From Lycocorax pyrrhopterus obiensis (lineage: Eukaryota > Chordata > Aves > Passeriformes > Paradisaeidae), in contig JACSVZ010000004.1 in assembly GCA_014706295.1 (NCBI GenBank), positions 92,887,548 through 92,951,547 on the forward strand: DNA of 64,000 nt, given 5' to 3'. The notes beneath the pieces were generated by a model. It was not told where the DNA came from and searched no databases. It was given only the letters and a program-made list of their open reading frames with translations. A program made the translations under genes and the position numbers. Below are positions 25,901 to 37,500 of this stretch, piece after piece (within the stretch, counting starts at the first letter, position 1; each line of letters begins with the position of its first letter).

Positions 25901-28454
25901 TAATTATTCTAATAAATCTAACCATCATTATTGTCTTGCCCCAAATCCAATATCCTTGCCCTCATTTAAAATATTTCCCACAGACTACGTCATGAAGTTT
26001 AGGCTGTTCTGGCATCTATTTTTCCCCAATCTTTTATTGATCATGTGCCCTTCCAAATTTCTTGCCAGGAAAAGAATAAGGCATCGAGACGACAAAGCAA
26101 AGTGTAATGGAGTAAAAGAGCCAGAAACTGTGGAAGAAGCAGAGGGCAGTCTTGAGAAGCTTCCAAGATATTGTGCATTTTGAAAGCATGGAAATGAAAT
26201 ACAGTAATTAAACAATGCAAAGTGAGTTCTTTCCAGTGCTACCTTGTTTCCTTTCACATGGGTTACCACTTTTCACATGAAGATATTAGCTCAGTCCCTC
26301 TCAGACCTGGTTACAAATTCTAGAAATATTTCAGAAGTTATGCAAAGCTTTACAACTTATGCAGGTCAGAAATAAATGCATCATTGTCTGATATTTTAAA
26401 TTTAAGATCAAATAATGAGTAGGCCTTCTTCAGCTACAGAATGATTCAAGAGTATGCAGCCCATGCTAAGCAAGATATGACACTAGATAAACCAGTGATC
26501 TCCTCTACACTCAAATCTTATATGAGTGTGCAGTAAGTAAACTAAACAGTATCTGGCACTGTACAATTCCCACAACTTGATACTGCAGCATTTTTCTGCA
26601 TAGGCTCTGTCCAAGTTATTACATAACATTAACATTCTTCTGAGTGGTGAAGAGATTAACCTGCCCAGTTGTTCCTGGGATGCATCGAGAGGGGCATCCA
26701 TAGCTCAAATAACCGGTAGGTTTAATTTCAGTGCTGAATTCTGGGGCTGCACCCATGCAACATCCCAAAAGTCTGGTTTCATCTAGCAGAAACTATCTGG
26801 ATTCAAGACTGATGATCAGATAAAGTATGACCAGCAATGGAGAAAAAAAAGCAGAAATGCCTAAGTAGAAGCAGACATGATATGGATCCAACAGGAATAG
26901 AAAAGTTTGCCTGGAGTAGGATCAGGTCTTGAGTATCAGTCATGAGTGCATTGCTTCTGTCTCCTATACTTAGATTTAAGTCCAAATTTTGAGCAAAGAA
27001 ATGAAGCTCATGCAAGATTGTCCTAGAGTGAGCAGAGGCTCTGCTCTCAAGTTTACAATGGCATTTACAAATATAAAGAGAGTTCTATCAGTTCCCTACT
27101 GCACAAAGGAAAATGAAGCAGCAGACAGGAAAAACAGGGGAAGAGCCAACATTTCATAGCAGTATTTGGAACAGGAGTGCAAAGAAACAAATGATACATG
27201 GTTGGAGGCACAGAAACTGAAAACACAGCTTGACAATGGAGTTCTGGCTGGAGAGCCAGTGGGAATGAGAAAGATGTACACAAGCCTGGGGATCCAGCCC
27301 TGGAGGAATGAGGGATGAAGACATACAGACAACTGACTGTAGGAAGGTACTCAGGACAGGAGGTGAAGAACAAGTACTTAGACTATGCTTATGGTAAAGA
27401 AAAAGAACATGGAACAAGAAGCCAGTGGGGCAGTGATAAATAGAACTGTTCTCCTTAGGACACAGAACTGGATTATACTCAGAGTTTTAACAGATAGTGA
27501 AGAGGGGCAGGAAAGGTCACTGAGAACTGAGCAGAGAAACAATAATGACTAAAAAAACATCTTATGGGTCTTCTGGAAATCAAATTTCAGTTTCTCATGA
27601 TTCCTGTGCCATCAGTAAATATCTGTGCAGTATGATGGTAGTGAAAATAGGTATCTCACATCTTACTCCTTCGGTAGTTTTTTGCAAAATATTATTCCAT
27701 GCAACTTGTTTAATAGAAAAATGGTACAACATGGTGTGGAGGATTTTAAGGTTCCAAGCATCTCACAATTCAGACAGGGGTTGAGACATTCTCAGAAGTT
27801 TCTATTTTTAAACGGTGAGTACTCATTATCTTTCCCTCTGTCTCTCTATTTCTGTCTCTCTTTCTCACACAGACACATTTTCAAAATAACTTTTTTAACA
27901 TGACCAAATCCAGAACAAAGGTGCCAGAAGTGTCAGGTTGCCTATATAACCAAATTTTCCCTCATCTTGTGAATGGGCATGGAGACTAATGGCATGACTC
28001 ATATCTATCCTTTCCAGAACACACCTGCCTCATACAGTGCACAAGACGGCCTTGCTGCAAGGATGAATCAGGACCGTGTACTGAAGATGGTTCATTTGGT
28101 AAAGAATTTTGAAAAAATGCACTAGAAAACGGGACAGCACTACAACAAGAACAAGAATAGTTAAAGTAATTGGATGTCAGTCTAGAAAGCAGGATTCTAT
28201 CTTTCCTTGACATAAAATTTCCATTATAGTAATTCAAACCAGCTTTTTCACAGGTGGTCACTGAAAGTATACTCTTCATTTTCCATGTGATTTGCTGAGA
28301 TGAGGCATTTGAATTTGCACAAGAGATGAATGTGCAGAGACATAGCTGGAGACCAGAAGACCTGAGCTGGTAAACTTGCATGTGACAGTAATGAGTCAAG
28401 GCTTTTGGACCTCAGCAGCTCAGGATGGTCCTGTAGATTAGTGGCACCTTTTAA
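25901..28454. other. Unassigned sequence with a second purine-rich tract
   Basis: No gene is recognised. The plus strand at about 27060-27545 is rich in A and G, like 20.8-21.6 kb, giving chance minus frames up to 102 codons rich in Cys, Leu, Phe and Ser. A 137-codon minus frame (27986-28399) is among the longest in the window but resembles no known family and is crossed by other open frames. Confidence 0.5.
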
Positions 28455-28575
28455 ACACAGGATTCTGGGCCATGGTTCCCCAGCCATAAAGTGGAAATCA
28501 TACTGTCTTCCAATCTCAGAGGCCTGCAGTAATGCTAATTTAATGTTTGCTCATCACTTAGGCACTATAGTGACC
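28455..28575 (+). mobile_element. Ancient MIR-like SINE remnant, second copy
   Basis: GGTTCCCCAGCCATAAAGTG, GAAATCATACTG and TAATTTAATGTTTGCTCATC fall in the order of the MIR-type words GTTTCCCCATCTGTAAAATG, GATAATACTG and TTAATGTTTGTAAAGC. The match is patchy and old. It may instead be another CORE-type or L2-linked element with the same tail. Confidence 0.45.
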
Positions 28576-29701
28576 CCAGGAAAATCCCAAAAGGAAATTA
28601 ATAATAATTAATAACTATGTCTCCAGAGCAGGGCTTAAATATTCTGTTGTAAACAAGGTGTGAGGCCACACACTGAACAATGTCATGGAAACGAAATACG
28701 GAACAGCTGCTCTTTAAGTGACTATCTTATATTCTGTGAATGGGATGAGGAAAAGATTTTCTAAGAAAAAACAATATGTGATCGTGTAATTAAAGAAGTC
28801 TTCACAATGCACATGCATGGGGGAGATTAAATTAACTTGCCTTAACAAAGTTAATTCTGGCACGTATTGGCTTTAGAGTGTTTGGACTCTTTAATGTAGA
28901 TTTTCCACACACAATATGAAATAACTGAAGATCCTGCTGAGATCTGATTAAAGGACATATATTAGCCATCTGTATTTTATTCATCCAGTTCAGAACAGAA
29001 TTTACTCTAGACTCTTGGAAATGCAATGCTGGAATGAGTTATAACAACTGGAATACAGGAATGACTATTTCATTACCAATTATTCCTATTTTCTACAGAA
29101 AGTTTGGATTTTAGCCAAAAACTTCCTTTAGCATCATAAATGGCAAAAGAAGCAGGTTAGAGACCATCTTCTATGTAATATGCTACAGCACAGTAGTTCC
29201 TGCAGCCTACCATTGTCACTTAAATTAATTAAAGCACATGAATTCAAGACAAAATTTATGAATGATTCTCACAAGAGTACATTCAACTTCCATTAACTTC
29301 AAGAGATGTGGAGCCAACACATGGCTATTTTTATCAGTCCTGTTCAAACACATACAAGTTTAAGCCAAATCAAACCCTTACCTCCATTTTTTCATACGGA
29401 TGTGACCTTCTCTTTGTGAAAACCACAGGCTCCTTGTGTACATATGGGTAGATATATATGTATCTGTATATCTATCTGATCAATTAAGTGGCTTTCATTT
29501 GAAACATTCTGTCCTTTAAGAACGACCATCTCTTACACTAGCATATTTAATCAAAGATCATATTTTGTAGTATGAGTTCATTCTTTACTTCCTCTTGCAC
29601 TCAAAGATACTGATGCCTTAGGTTTTAACTTTTATGTTTTTTAAATCCTGTACTGCCTAGTGTAGTTTCTGAAGTTTCCTGTAGCCTGTTAACTACTGTT
29701 C
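28576..29701. other. Unassigned non-coding stretch
   Basis: No gene or named repeat. The sequence is AT-rich, with a short TA-rich stretch near 29450-29475 and no frame above 64 codons. Confidence 0.55.
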
Positions 29702-29706
29702 TCTCA

Positions 29707-30024
29707 TGCTAGTTAGACATAACAAAGCCTCTACAGGCCTGCTCTCCAAGGACACCCAGATTGTCCTAGGCCCAAAATGTGTAAACTAACATCTTAAGAA
29801 CGGAGGGTAAACTTGGAGTAGTTACATCATTAACTGGGGTTGTAACTGGAGAATTGATCCTGATATGCAAATAGACCAAACTTATAAAAGTGTGAAGAAC
29901 TCGTGGCTCGGGTCCATCTTGGATGTAGCCTTTTAACTCCCCAGGGTGTACCTTTGAAGGCCCTTCAAATAAATACCTACCTTTATTCCCTTATTCTTGT
30001 CTAGTCTCTGTTTTTAGGTGGCCA
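29707..30024 (+). mobile_element. Compact solo LTR of an avian endogenous retrovirus
   Basis: This 318-base block begins TG and ends CA. Exact TCTCA copies lie immediately outside at 29702-29706 and 30025-30029, a 5-bp target duplication. Inside are a clear TATA box (TATAAAAG, 29883-29890) and a poly-A signal (AATAAA, 29968-29973), spaced as U3-R-U5 in a short LTR. The words CCAAGGACACCCAGATTGTC and GATCCTGATATGCAAATAGA fit a bird LTR as I remember it. No internal retroviral genes are present. Intact promoter and poly-A motifs mean it could still start or end transcripts on the plus strand. An alternative right edge a few bases further (to about 30033) is possible. Confidence 0.85.
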
Positions 30025-30029
30025 TCTCA

Positions 30030-30524
30030 GGCATGAATATGACGCATCACATTCATAATATATAGCTACATATTGAAGGTAGAACCTCAGTTTTAAAAGA
30101 TGCTTCCTGGTTTCGTTTCTGTGTGCACTGCCTGGCTTACCAGGGCTAAGTTATGTGTCTTGATGATGAAGAGACAGACCACATAGAAGATTGCACTTTT
30201 CTAATCTCTTATATAAAGAACACAGAGCCAGCTCAGTGGGTACTTCAGAACATACACTGTACACACACGTTCATAAACCTCAGAAGGTTAAGTTCCTGCC
30301 ACTACTGTGTCACCTCTTAAACTTTAGATTACTTAGCTTTGCATCATAAACAAATTTTAAGATAAAGTGCTTGTTACCATCAAAATAGTTTTTCACCCTG
30401 AAAATTTTAGCACGTGGGCACTTTTTTGGGTGTCCTACAAACTACATCAATCATCATTCCTGTCCCGATTGTCAAACTATTGCAATAGTAATTCCTCTGT
30501 CTCAGCTCTAGACCTCATTGTTCC
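30030..30524. other. Unassigned non-coding stretch
   Basis: The stretch between the compact LTR and the next CR1 holds no gene or repeat that I can name. Confidence 0.55.
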
Positions 30525-30843
30525 CTCAGGAGGGGGAGAAGAGGGGCAGGAACCAATCTCTTCTCTTTGGTAACCAGTGATAGGACTCAAGGGAATGGTA
30601 TGGAGCTGTGACAGGGGAGGTTTAGGTTGGATATTCTCAAAAGGTTCTGGAACACTGGAACAAGCACTGGAACAGGCTCCCCAGAGAAGTGGTCACAGCA
30701 CCAAGCCTAACAGAGTTCAAGAATTTGGACAATGCTCTCAGGCACATGGTGTGACTCTTGGGATGGTCCTGTGCAGGGCCAGGAATTGGACTTCGATGAT
30801 CCTTGTGGGTTGCTATCAAACCAGAATACTCTGATTCAATGAT
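30525..30843 (+). mobile_element. CR1 LINE 3' end
   Basis: The block contains the CR1 3' words GGCAGGAACCAATCTCTTCT, CAGTGATAGGACTCAAGGGA, GGGGAGGTTTAGGTTGGATA, CACTGGAACAGGCTCCCCAG, AGAGTTCAAGAATTTGGACA and GATCCTTGTGGG. It ends in ATACTCTGATTCAATGATA, a decayed terminal repeat. It is 5'-truncated and only modestly diverged, so it is among the younger CR1 copies here. Open frames of 85 (plus) and 60 (minus) codons over it are by-products of the repeat. Confidence 0.94.
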
Positions 30844-31278
30844 AATTAGTACTCCTTATCTTTTAGAAACTTTTAGATATCTTACACAGTATACAATCAG
30901 CAGCAGATATGGAAAGGTCTACAGTACCAGAAGGATTTCAAAATTAAATACAATATTTAAAATGCAAATAAAATTTCTCAGCTGTTTTTTTGGATCCTTT
31001 TCGCCCTTGACTCCATATTAATGTCAGATATGTATTTTATTGCATTGATCTTATTCGGCATACCAAACAAAGAGTACCGACTATTTCAATGCTTCTCACA
31101 ATTTCCCAGAGCATTTTGCAAGTTCAAGTTCATTTAACACAGTCCTGGTACTGCTGTCTTTAAAGTTAAATGAAACTGCTTAATTTGGATCTTACTTGAT
31201 CTATAGCAAATAGCCTTCAGGTTGATCAAACAAACATGTTCCATAGCTATGAGTCTACTTTTACCTTTAACAGTTAAG
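30844..31278. other. Unassigned spacer between two CR1 copies
   Basis: AT-rich sequence with no gene. A 72-codon plus frame starting inside the CR1 end at 30803 runs into it and is not credible. Confidence 0.55.
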
Positions 31279-31460
31279 GTCACAGATTCATAGGAAGACT
31301 TGGCTTGGAAAGGACCTTAAAGATCATTTCATTCCACACCCCGTGCCATAAGCAGGGTTGCCACCCACCAGACCAGGTTACTCAGAGCCTCATCCAACCT
31401 GGCCTTGAACATCTCCAGGGATGGGGCATCCATAGCTTCTCTGAGCAACCTGGTCAGTGA
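31279..31460 (-). mobile_element. CR1 LINE 3' end
   Basis: Read on the plus strand it is the reverse complement of the most familiar CR1 3' end. It contains CACAGATTCATAGG, GGAAAGGACCTTAAAGATCA, CCACCAGACCAGGTTACTCA, CATCCAACCTGGCCTTGAAC, ATCTCCAGGGATGGGGCATC and TCTGAGCAACCTGG. It lies about 435 bases from the plus-strand CR1 at 30.5-30.8 kb and faces it, 3' end to 3' end. Confidence 0.95.
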
Positions 31461-31474
31461 TATAGTGACTTTAC

Positions 31475-31538
31475 ATAAAGTAATTTTACAACACTTGCGC
31501 TTGAAGATAAAGTGATTTTAGAACACTTGAGCTTACAA
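31475..31538. repeat. Two-copy 32-bp minisatellite
   Basis: The unit beginning ATAAAGTAATTTTACAACAC (31475-31506) is followed at once by a second copy, ATAAAGTGATTTTAGAACAC (31507-31538). They match at about 26 of 32 positions. It adjoins the broken inner edge of the CR1 fragment. Confidence 0.75.
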
Positions 31539-34500
31539 AGAAATTTTTATTTCTGTTTACGCATTTGAAATTACCATAAATGAGGACAGCTAAATACTAT
31601 GCCTCTGAAAGACATGGGAAACAAGGTAGATATTTAGTCAATATTTGCATGTGATTCAACTTAATTTCATGTTTTTATCTGTGGAATACGTTGTAATTCT
31701 GCTCCCACTTCCTTTTGAAAACCATGCCATCTATTTAAGTAGCAAAATACAGGTTTTGGCCAGTGCCTCACTCCTTGAACACAGCTGATCTGTTTCAAGG
31801 CAAAAATTAGAACACTGGTCTTCTAACTCTAAGTTTCTTGCTTAATCTCAGACAGTTCTACATACTTTATTTCTGAAGCCTGAGGGGGTTTTGTTTTTAT
31901 ATACTGAAGTACATTTGAGATTATTTTTGGCATTTTTACACTGGGTCATGAAACAGCATGTTTTGGCACCTGCTAGCCTCACCAGCAATCTGCTTACTCC
32001 AGGCTGTCATCCTTGTGCTACTCCTGGGTATGCATCTGACAAAAGTCTTGCAAGTTTGCTTGGATCTGGAGTTTTGCAAACAATGGGAGAAGAGCAGCAT
32101 ATGAAAAAGCTTCATTGGTGTTTAGGTGACTCTTTATTTGTTGATTTTGTATTCTAAATATAGAACAAATAATGTTGTTCATTCTTGTATATTCCATTTT
32201 ATTGATTATGGTTGATACATCAAGCAAACACAATCAAAATGAAGATCCTTTCAGCAAAACTCATTTGTTAGCACTTGAAAATATTCACTGTGGAGACTTT
32301 CAGGTATATTTGCACTAACAACCTCATCTACTGGCGCATTCAGTGAAACTCTGGCACTAACAGTTATGACTATTATGGAGGAACAATTTAAATTAGTCTA
32401 CTACCCTAAATTAAACGCATATCTTCTCCTTCTCCTTGCAGAGATTTCTGATTGAGAAAAAAGTATCTGGTGCTGAAATGATTCACAAGAACTAACCAAA
32501 ACCATGGTGAAACCACGTACATACAGATTATTAGCAGAGACTAGTAAAAAAATTATGCCACTGTGGAACCAGTGGAATCACTGATGATAAATGTATACAA
32601 ATTACCTATTCACAAAATTCAGTCTACTCAATCATCACACCTTAAAATATTAAGTTAGGAGAAGGAAGGGGTGTAATAATTTTTTTTTAGTTTATCATCT
32701 CATGGCTATGACTATGAACATGCACCCCAGTGCAGTGAAACCACAAGTTCTGAAGAAAAGTGCTTCCTGAAGAGTAGGATTTTTTTCCTCTGACTCTGAA
32801 CTCTGACTTAGTTCCTATAGACATAAAGTTCATTTCACTTAACTTCAGATATTTGCAATATACGCATCAACATCTAAGCTGATCCCTACGTTTCCTTTAT
32901 TCTCTCTAGTAAGGAATGTGCTATTGTACAGTCTGATTCATCTGACCTACTTAGATGTCTACCTTCCAAGGAGATGAATCATGCCCTAAAACTGTCTATT
33001 TCTCTCCATTGACTGTAAAGGCAGCCTAGCCAAAGATAATTTCGATAGAAAAGACATTACATTAGGACAGATAAATTTCACCCCAGAAGCTATGAAAGGA
33101 GCAAAACAGGACTGAATGCTATTTTCAGCAATATTTAACTTCTGTATGATTTTGAAATAGAAATCCATCCACAAGGTCATGTGAGGACAATACTACTGAG
33201 AGCTGCTGAGCAGCACAGACTGGTCTCTCCCAAACCACAGGGGAGCGACTCCCTCATGAAATGTGCAAGGTGACCATGAAATGCTAGTATCTACTCCCTC
33301 TACACCTTCCCAAAAATGTATTCAGAAGAAGAGAGTGCACTGCTTTCTTTAAATGTTGTTTGCAATAACATTAATACAGAGTCAAAAACTGTATTTGTAT
33401 TTGTACACAGAAAGGACTGCTGAACTCATAAGAATCTGCTCATAGCTTTGTCCTCCTGCCATATTTTTAAAAACTCTTTTTAAAACAGTTTATTTCTAGC
33501 TTCGATTGGCTAGGAAACATGTACCTTCTCTTGGCTTTAGCTACTTACTGGATAAGAATCTTGATCGTTTTTATCATATTCCTTTCCTTGACATTCTTCA
33601 GAGCACTGAAGATGAATGAAGTGCTGTAAAAATGCACTTCTGCATCTCTTCTGTTTCAGTATGTGAAAGTCTTTTTTTTGTATGTAGACTTGTTAATAAA
33701 AGCTTTATCTCTACTGTATAAGAAGCATAGTTCTGACCTAACTAAACCATGACCCAAACCCTACTTGATCAATGAAGTCTTTCTCTGAACTTCACTTGGC
33801 TTTCAAACTAGTCTTCTGTCTTCCTTGGCTTGAAAAGGAATACTTCAGTTAGAGCTATACACAGTCACTCATCTGCAGTAGAAGAAGGCAAAATCTGCCT
33901 ATGGGTGCTGAGATTTCTTTTGCCCACCAAAAGTTAGTACCCCGTATTCTTAAGGACAAAAGAACCACTTAAGATCCCATAACAAAGCTAAAAACCAGTA
34001 ACTAGAAACTAATCAAAATAAAGCTCCATGATAACCCTTCTTCAGAAAATGCTAAAGTAGGAGAAAAGAAGGGATTCATCATTAAGAAGATGTAATTATC
34101 TAGCAAAATTATTTTTTACCTCTTCTAATCAAGTTACTCCAATACTTCTAAATGTTTGCTACAAAAACAATCAGCTCTATCATCATCAGATTTCTCTTAA
34201 AAACATTTTTATTTATGTGGTGTATTCCCCTTGATCTGGGATTGAGATTTATACACATAGCTGCGAGTGCAATGAAGAGAGACAAGGATCTTTCTTAGGG
34301 GGTTTAATTTGATTTTATAACCCAACCAATTTTCAGGATGATTTAGGGATTAGATATTCTGGCAGGCTGAGCTATGTATCCAATAAAACACAAGAATATT
34401 TTTTTTTCTAATTCTTACTGGTGATATGCCCCTGTCCCGGCATTTTTACCTTTAACGACACATGTTCTCTTTGGCGTGCTAGCCCATGATCAATCACAGT

Positions 34501-37500
34501 GTACTGGGCCATGCAATAAAACAGCCATGCCTGCTCACAGGAGCAGAGATGCTGCCTAGAAACTGCAATTTAAAGATCCTACTGCCTCACTTTTGAAACC
34601 ATTTCAGTCTGGAAAGAGACAAAGAAGTACAATTTCATGTGATGATTCCTACGACTTAAATTTATAGTGACAATTTATAAACCACAAATTTAGCAACATG
34701 TGACACTTTGATTGATGAACTTTGCTTTTCCAGAAGGTTGTACTAGGAAGACTTAGACTGCCAAGAGCTAACATGAACTTGTCACCATGACAGTATCTTT
34801 GTAATACTCTACCTGAGCTAACATCAGGCATTACTTTGCTTTGTGCATCCCTGCCATTCCATCAATATCCTCACATAAAACGAGTATGACAGAGAAGTAT
34901 ACAGAATTCACTTCAGATAATGATGGGAGTGAGGATTTCTGACTACCCAATTATTTAAGGGGGGTAACTAAGATGCCAGAAACAAGGAAGAACACAAGAT
35001 TATGCCTCAAAAGCAGAGGAAGTATGGTCACAATCCCTGATCCTTAGGTCTTGCTGAATCTTGGTCAATACTTCGCTAAGTGTCTTGTAGAAAATTTGTG
35101 GTATAGGCAAAACCTGAACTCATCTTTCCCAACTCTAAGCTAATTCTCTAATTAATGGGCCAGACTTTTCTCATTCCCTGAGGCACCATAGAACAAGCAG
35201 AAATAATATAAAGCTGGCTAAGAAAAATGTTGCATACCAGAGATTCCTACATTGCCTAATTAAGGTTGCTTTACTATGTCTTTTCACTACCATAGGGCAA
35301 ACCGAATATAGAAGCAAGTATAAAATTCCTAATCTGTGATACTGTCCTCTACGGGTCTGCATCCTGTAAAGGACCAGAACACCTCTTCAAGATGTAAAAT
35401 AACTATAATAAAAATGCTTAAGGTGCTGCACCTTTCATTGTGTCCGTAATTTATTACAAGATGAAGCTTAATGTAAGGCCCAGAATGATGTTTCTATCTG
35501 TTATCAGCTGAAGTGAGCAATCCTCATAAAGACCATTCACATAGATAAGTGAGTTTACATGGGCTTTTCTAGCATTAGTTTCTAAATTTCAAACTGATTT
35601 AATCATCTACAGTATGCACAACTGTTTGTATGTCAGCCATGTTAAGTCTCTGGAATGTCAAGATAGTCATTAACAAAATGTGTGCCCCTGATAACCTCTG
35701 CAGATAAAAAAAAAATAAAATCAAGCCTTAGATACATTTTATCTAAAAGAAAATGGCAAAAAGAAAATGGGAAAAATCACATCACCAAGTTTTAAGGTTA
35801 AGCCCTTGCAGCACTGCAAGAGTCAATATGAGAAATTCTGTTTGCAAAATACCAAATGCAAGAAGGTAAATATTTCAATTTAGACTCCGGTGCTGCTGCT
35901 AACTTCTTACGAGTTTTCTCTCTTTCTTTGTGTTGGGGCAGGACTGATTTATTTTTTCACTCCTAAGCTCATGTTCCTTAATTGTCTTGTTCTGTAGAAG
36001 ACTCTACAACAGAAAGATCCTCTCATGAATCCATTTAAATTCCTCATGTACATTCCCTCACATCTCAGACTTCAAAACTATTTTCTTTAGCAGCCCACCA
36101 GAAAGCACTACACAGATTCCTCATGATCTCAACTATAGCACAAGATCTATGAGCTCAACCTGAGCTGAGAATCCATTTATTCATGCCTTGCATATTCTCA
36201 TCCCACCTTCACATATTCTTTTACTGTTTTCTTCTTACACTTCCATTTCAAATTACTACTCCTTTCCACTGTGACACACTGTGTCTCATCAACTCCTTGA
36301 AGTACATTGGCAAAATATAAATCAGAGGTAAATTTTCTTCTATACCTAATCCAAATTTTTCCTATAATAAATTAATTACTGTCTAATGCAATTAACTGAT
36401 TCATGCTTCATCTTATTTTAGTATAGAATTTTTGAGTTTAACTACATTTATAGGTGCTGTCCATCATCGTCAAAGGAACCAAGTCAGTAGACCAATATAA
36501 TGTATATATGTCTCTATCTTATGAATTATTCAGCTTTCAACTGAACTTGTTGAGTTTCCTTTGAGGAGTGGGACCTATGATTATTAGCAGAATTTACTCT
36601 ACTAATAAAATAAAAGTATTCTGGTGTTCTTTTGGGAAAACATAGGGGATATGCAGGAAAATCATAGCACAGTTATGTCCTGTGATATTAGCTCATAAAG
36701 GTCTGTGACAAATGTCCCCCAACAGCTGCTCAGCATGGAATCTGATACCAGCCTTCTGAATTTCTGGGCAATGTATAGATTTTCTGAATAGAAGCTCAGC
36801 AGAAGAAAAATGATTCAAGAAAAAAACCCCTGTGATGAACACCAACGGAATGCCATCTATTTTCTCTATATTCCACATACATGGAAAGCAAATATATCCA
36901 GCATTTTAAACAAGTTTGCAAGCAATGCTTAAGAAAAATGCATTCCTCAACACTAAGATGGATTTTATCATTATGAGCCTCTGAATTCACTTCATCCACA
37001 TTTTGTACACTTACACACTCAATTTATACACTCACTTGTTTTTCATGCCAGCATACGAGAACTACTGTGATTGCCTGGAGATAGCAGGATGACAATAGGG
37101 GAAGTCACACTTTATGAATAGATATGTATACAGTGAAAGAAATAGCAAGTTTTCCAACCTATCCATCCTGCACATCTGACTCTACTGTTACCGTTCAATG
37201 AAATAAAATTTCCTACTTATTTAAAATTAGTTAGTACTACCTTTTTGATTTCACAATAAAAAGAATTCTAGTGCATCCAGGTCCAAAAGGATTCAGGCAC
37301 TCGTTCCTGTTCTTTGTAACTTCAGCAGCCAGAATAATATATGCATCATCTAATTTAACTGCAAATTACTCTTTTAGCATGAATTGTCTGTTTAAAGATA
37401 ATGCACAGCAGAACTCTTAACTGCATCCCAGAAGTCATGCAGCACCAGGCAGATATGATCACAGTGGTTACCAGGGGTAGCAAATGGGAAAAGCACTACA

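Noticed and set aside
25956..26183. 75-codon frame with a charged C-terminal half, considered as an exon
   Set aside because: The charged stretch looked protein-like, but no family is recognisable, and a minus frame of 94 codons covers the same bases.
27986..28399. 137-codon minus-strand frame
   Set aside because: No known domain and no supporting context; other frames cross it and it abuts a SINE-like remnant.
30577..30834. 85-codon plus-strand frame
   Set aside because: It lies within the CR1 3' untranslated region.
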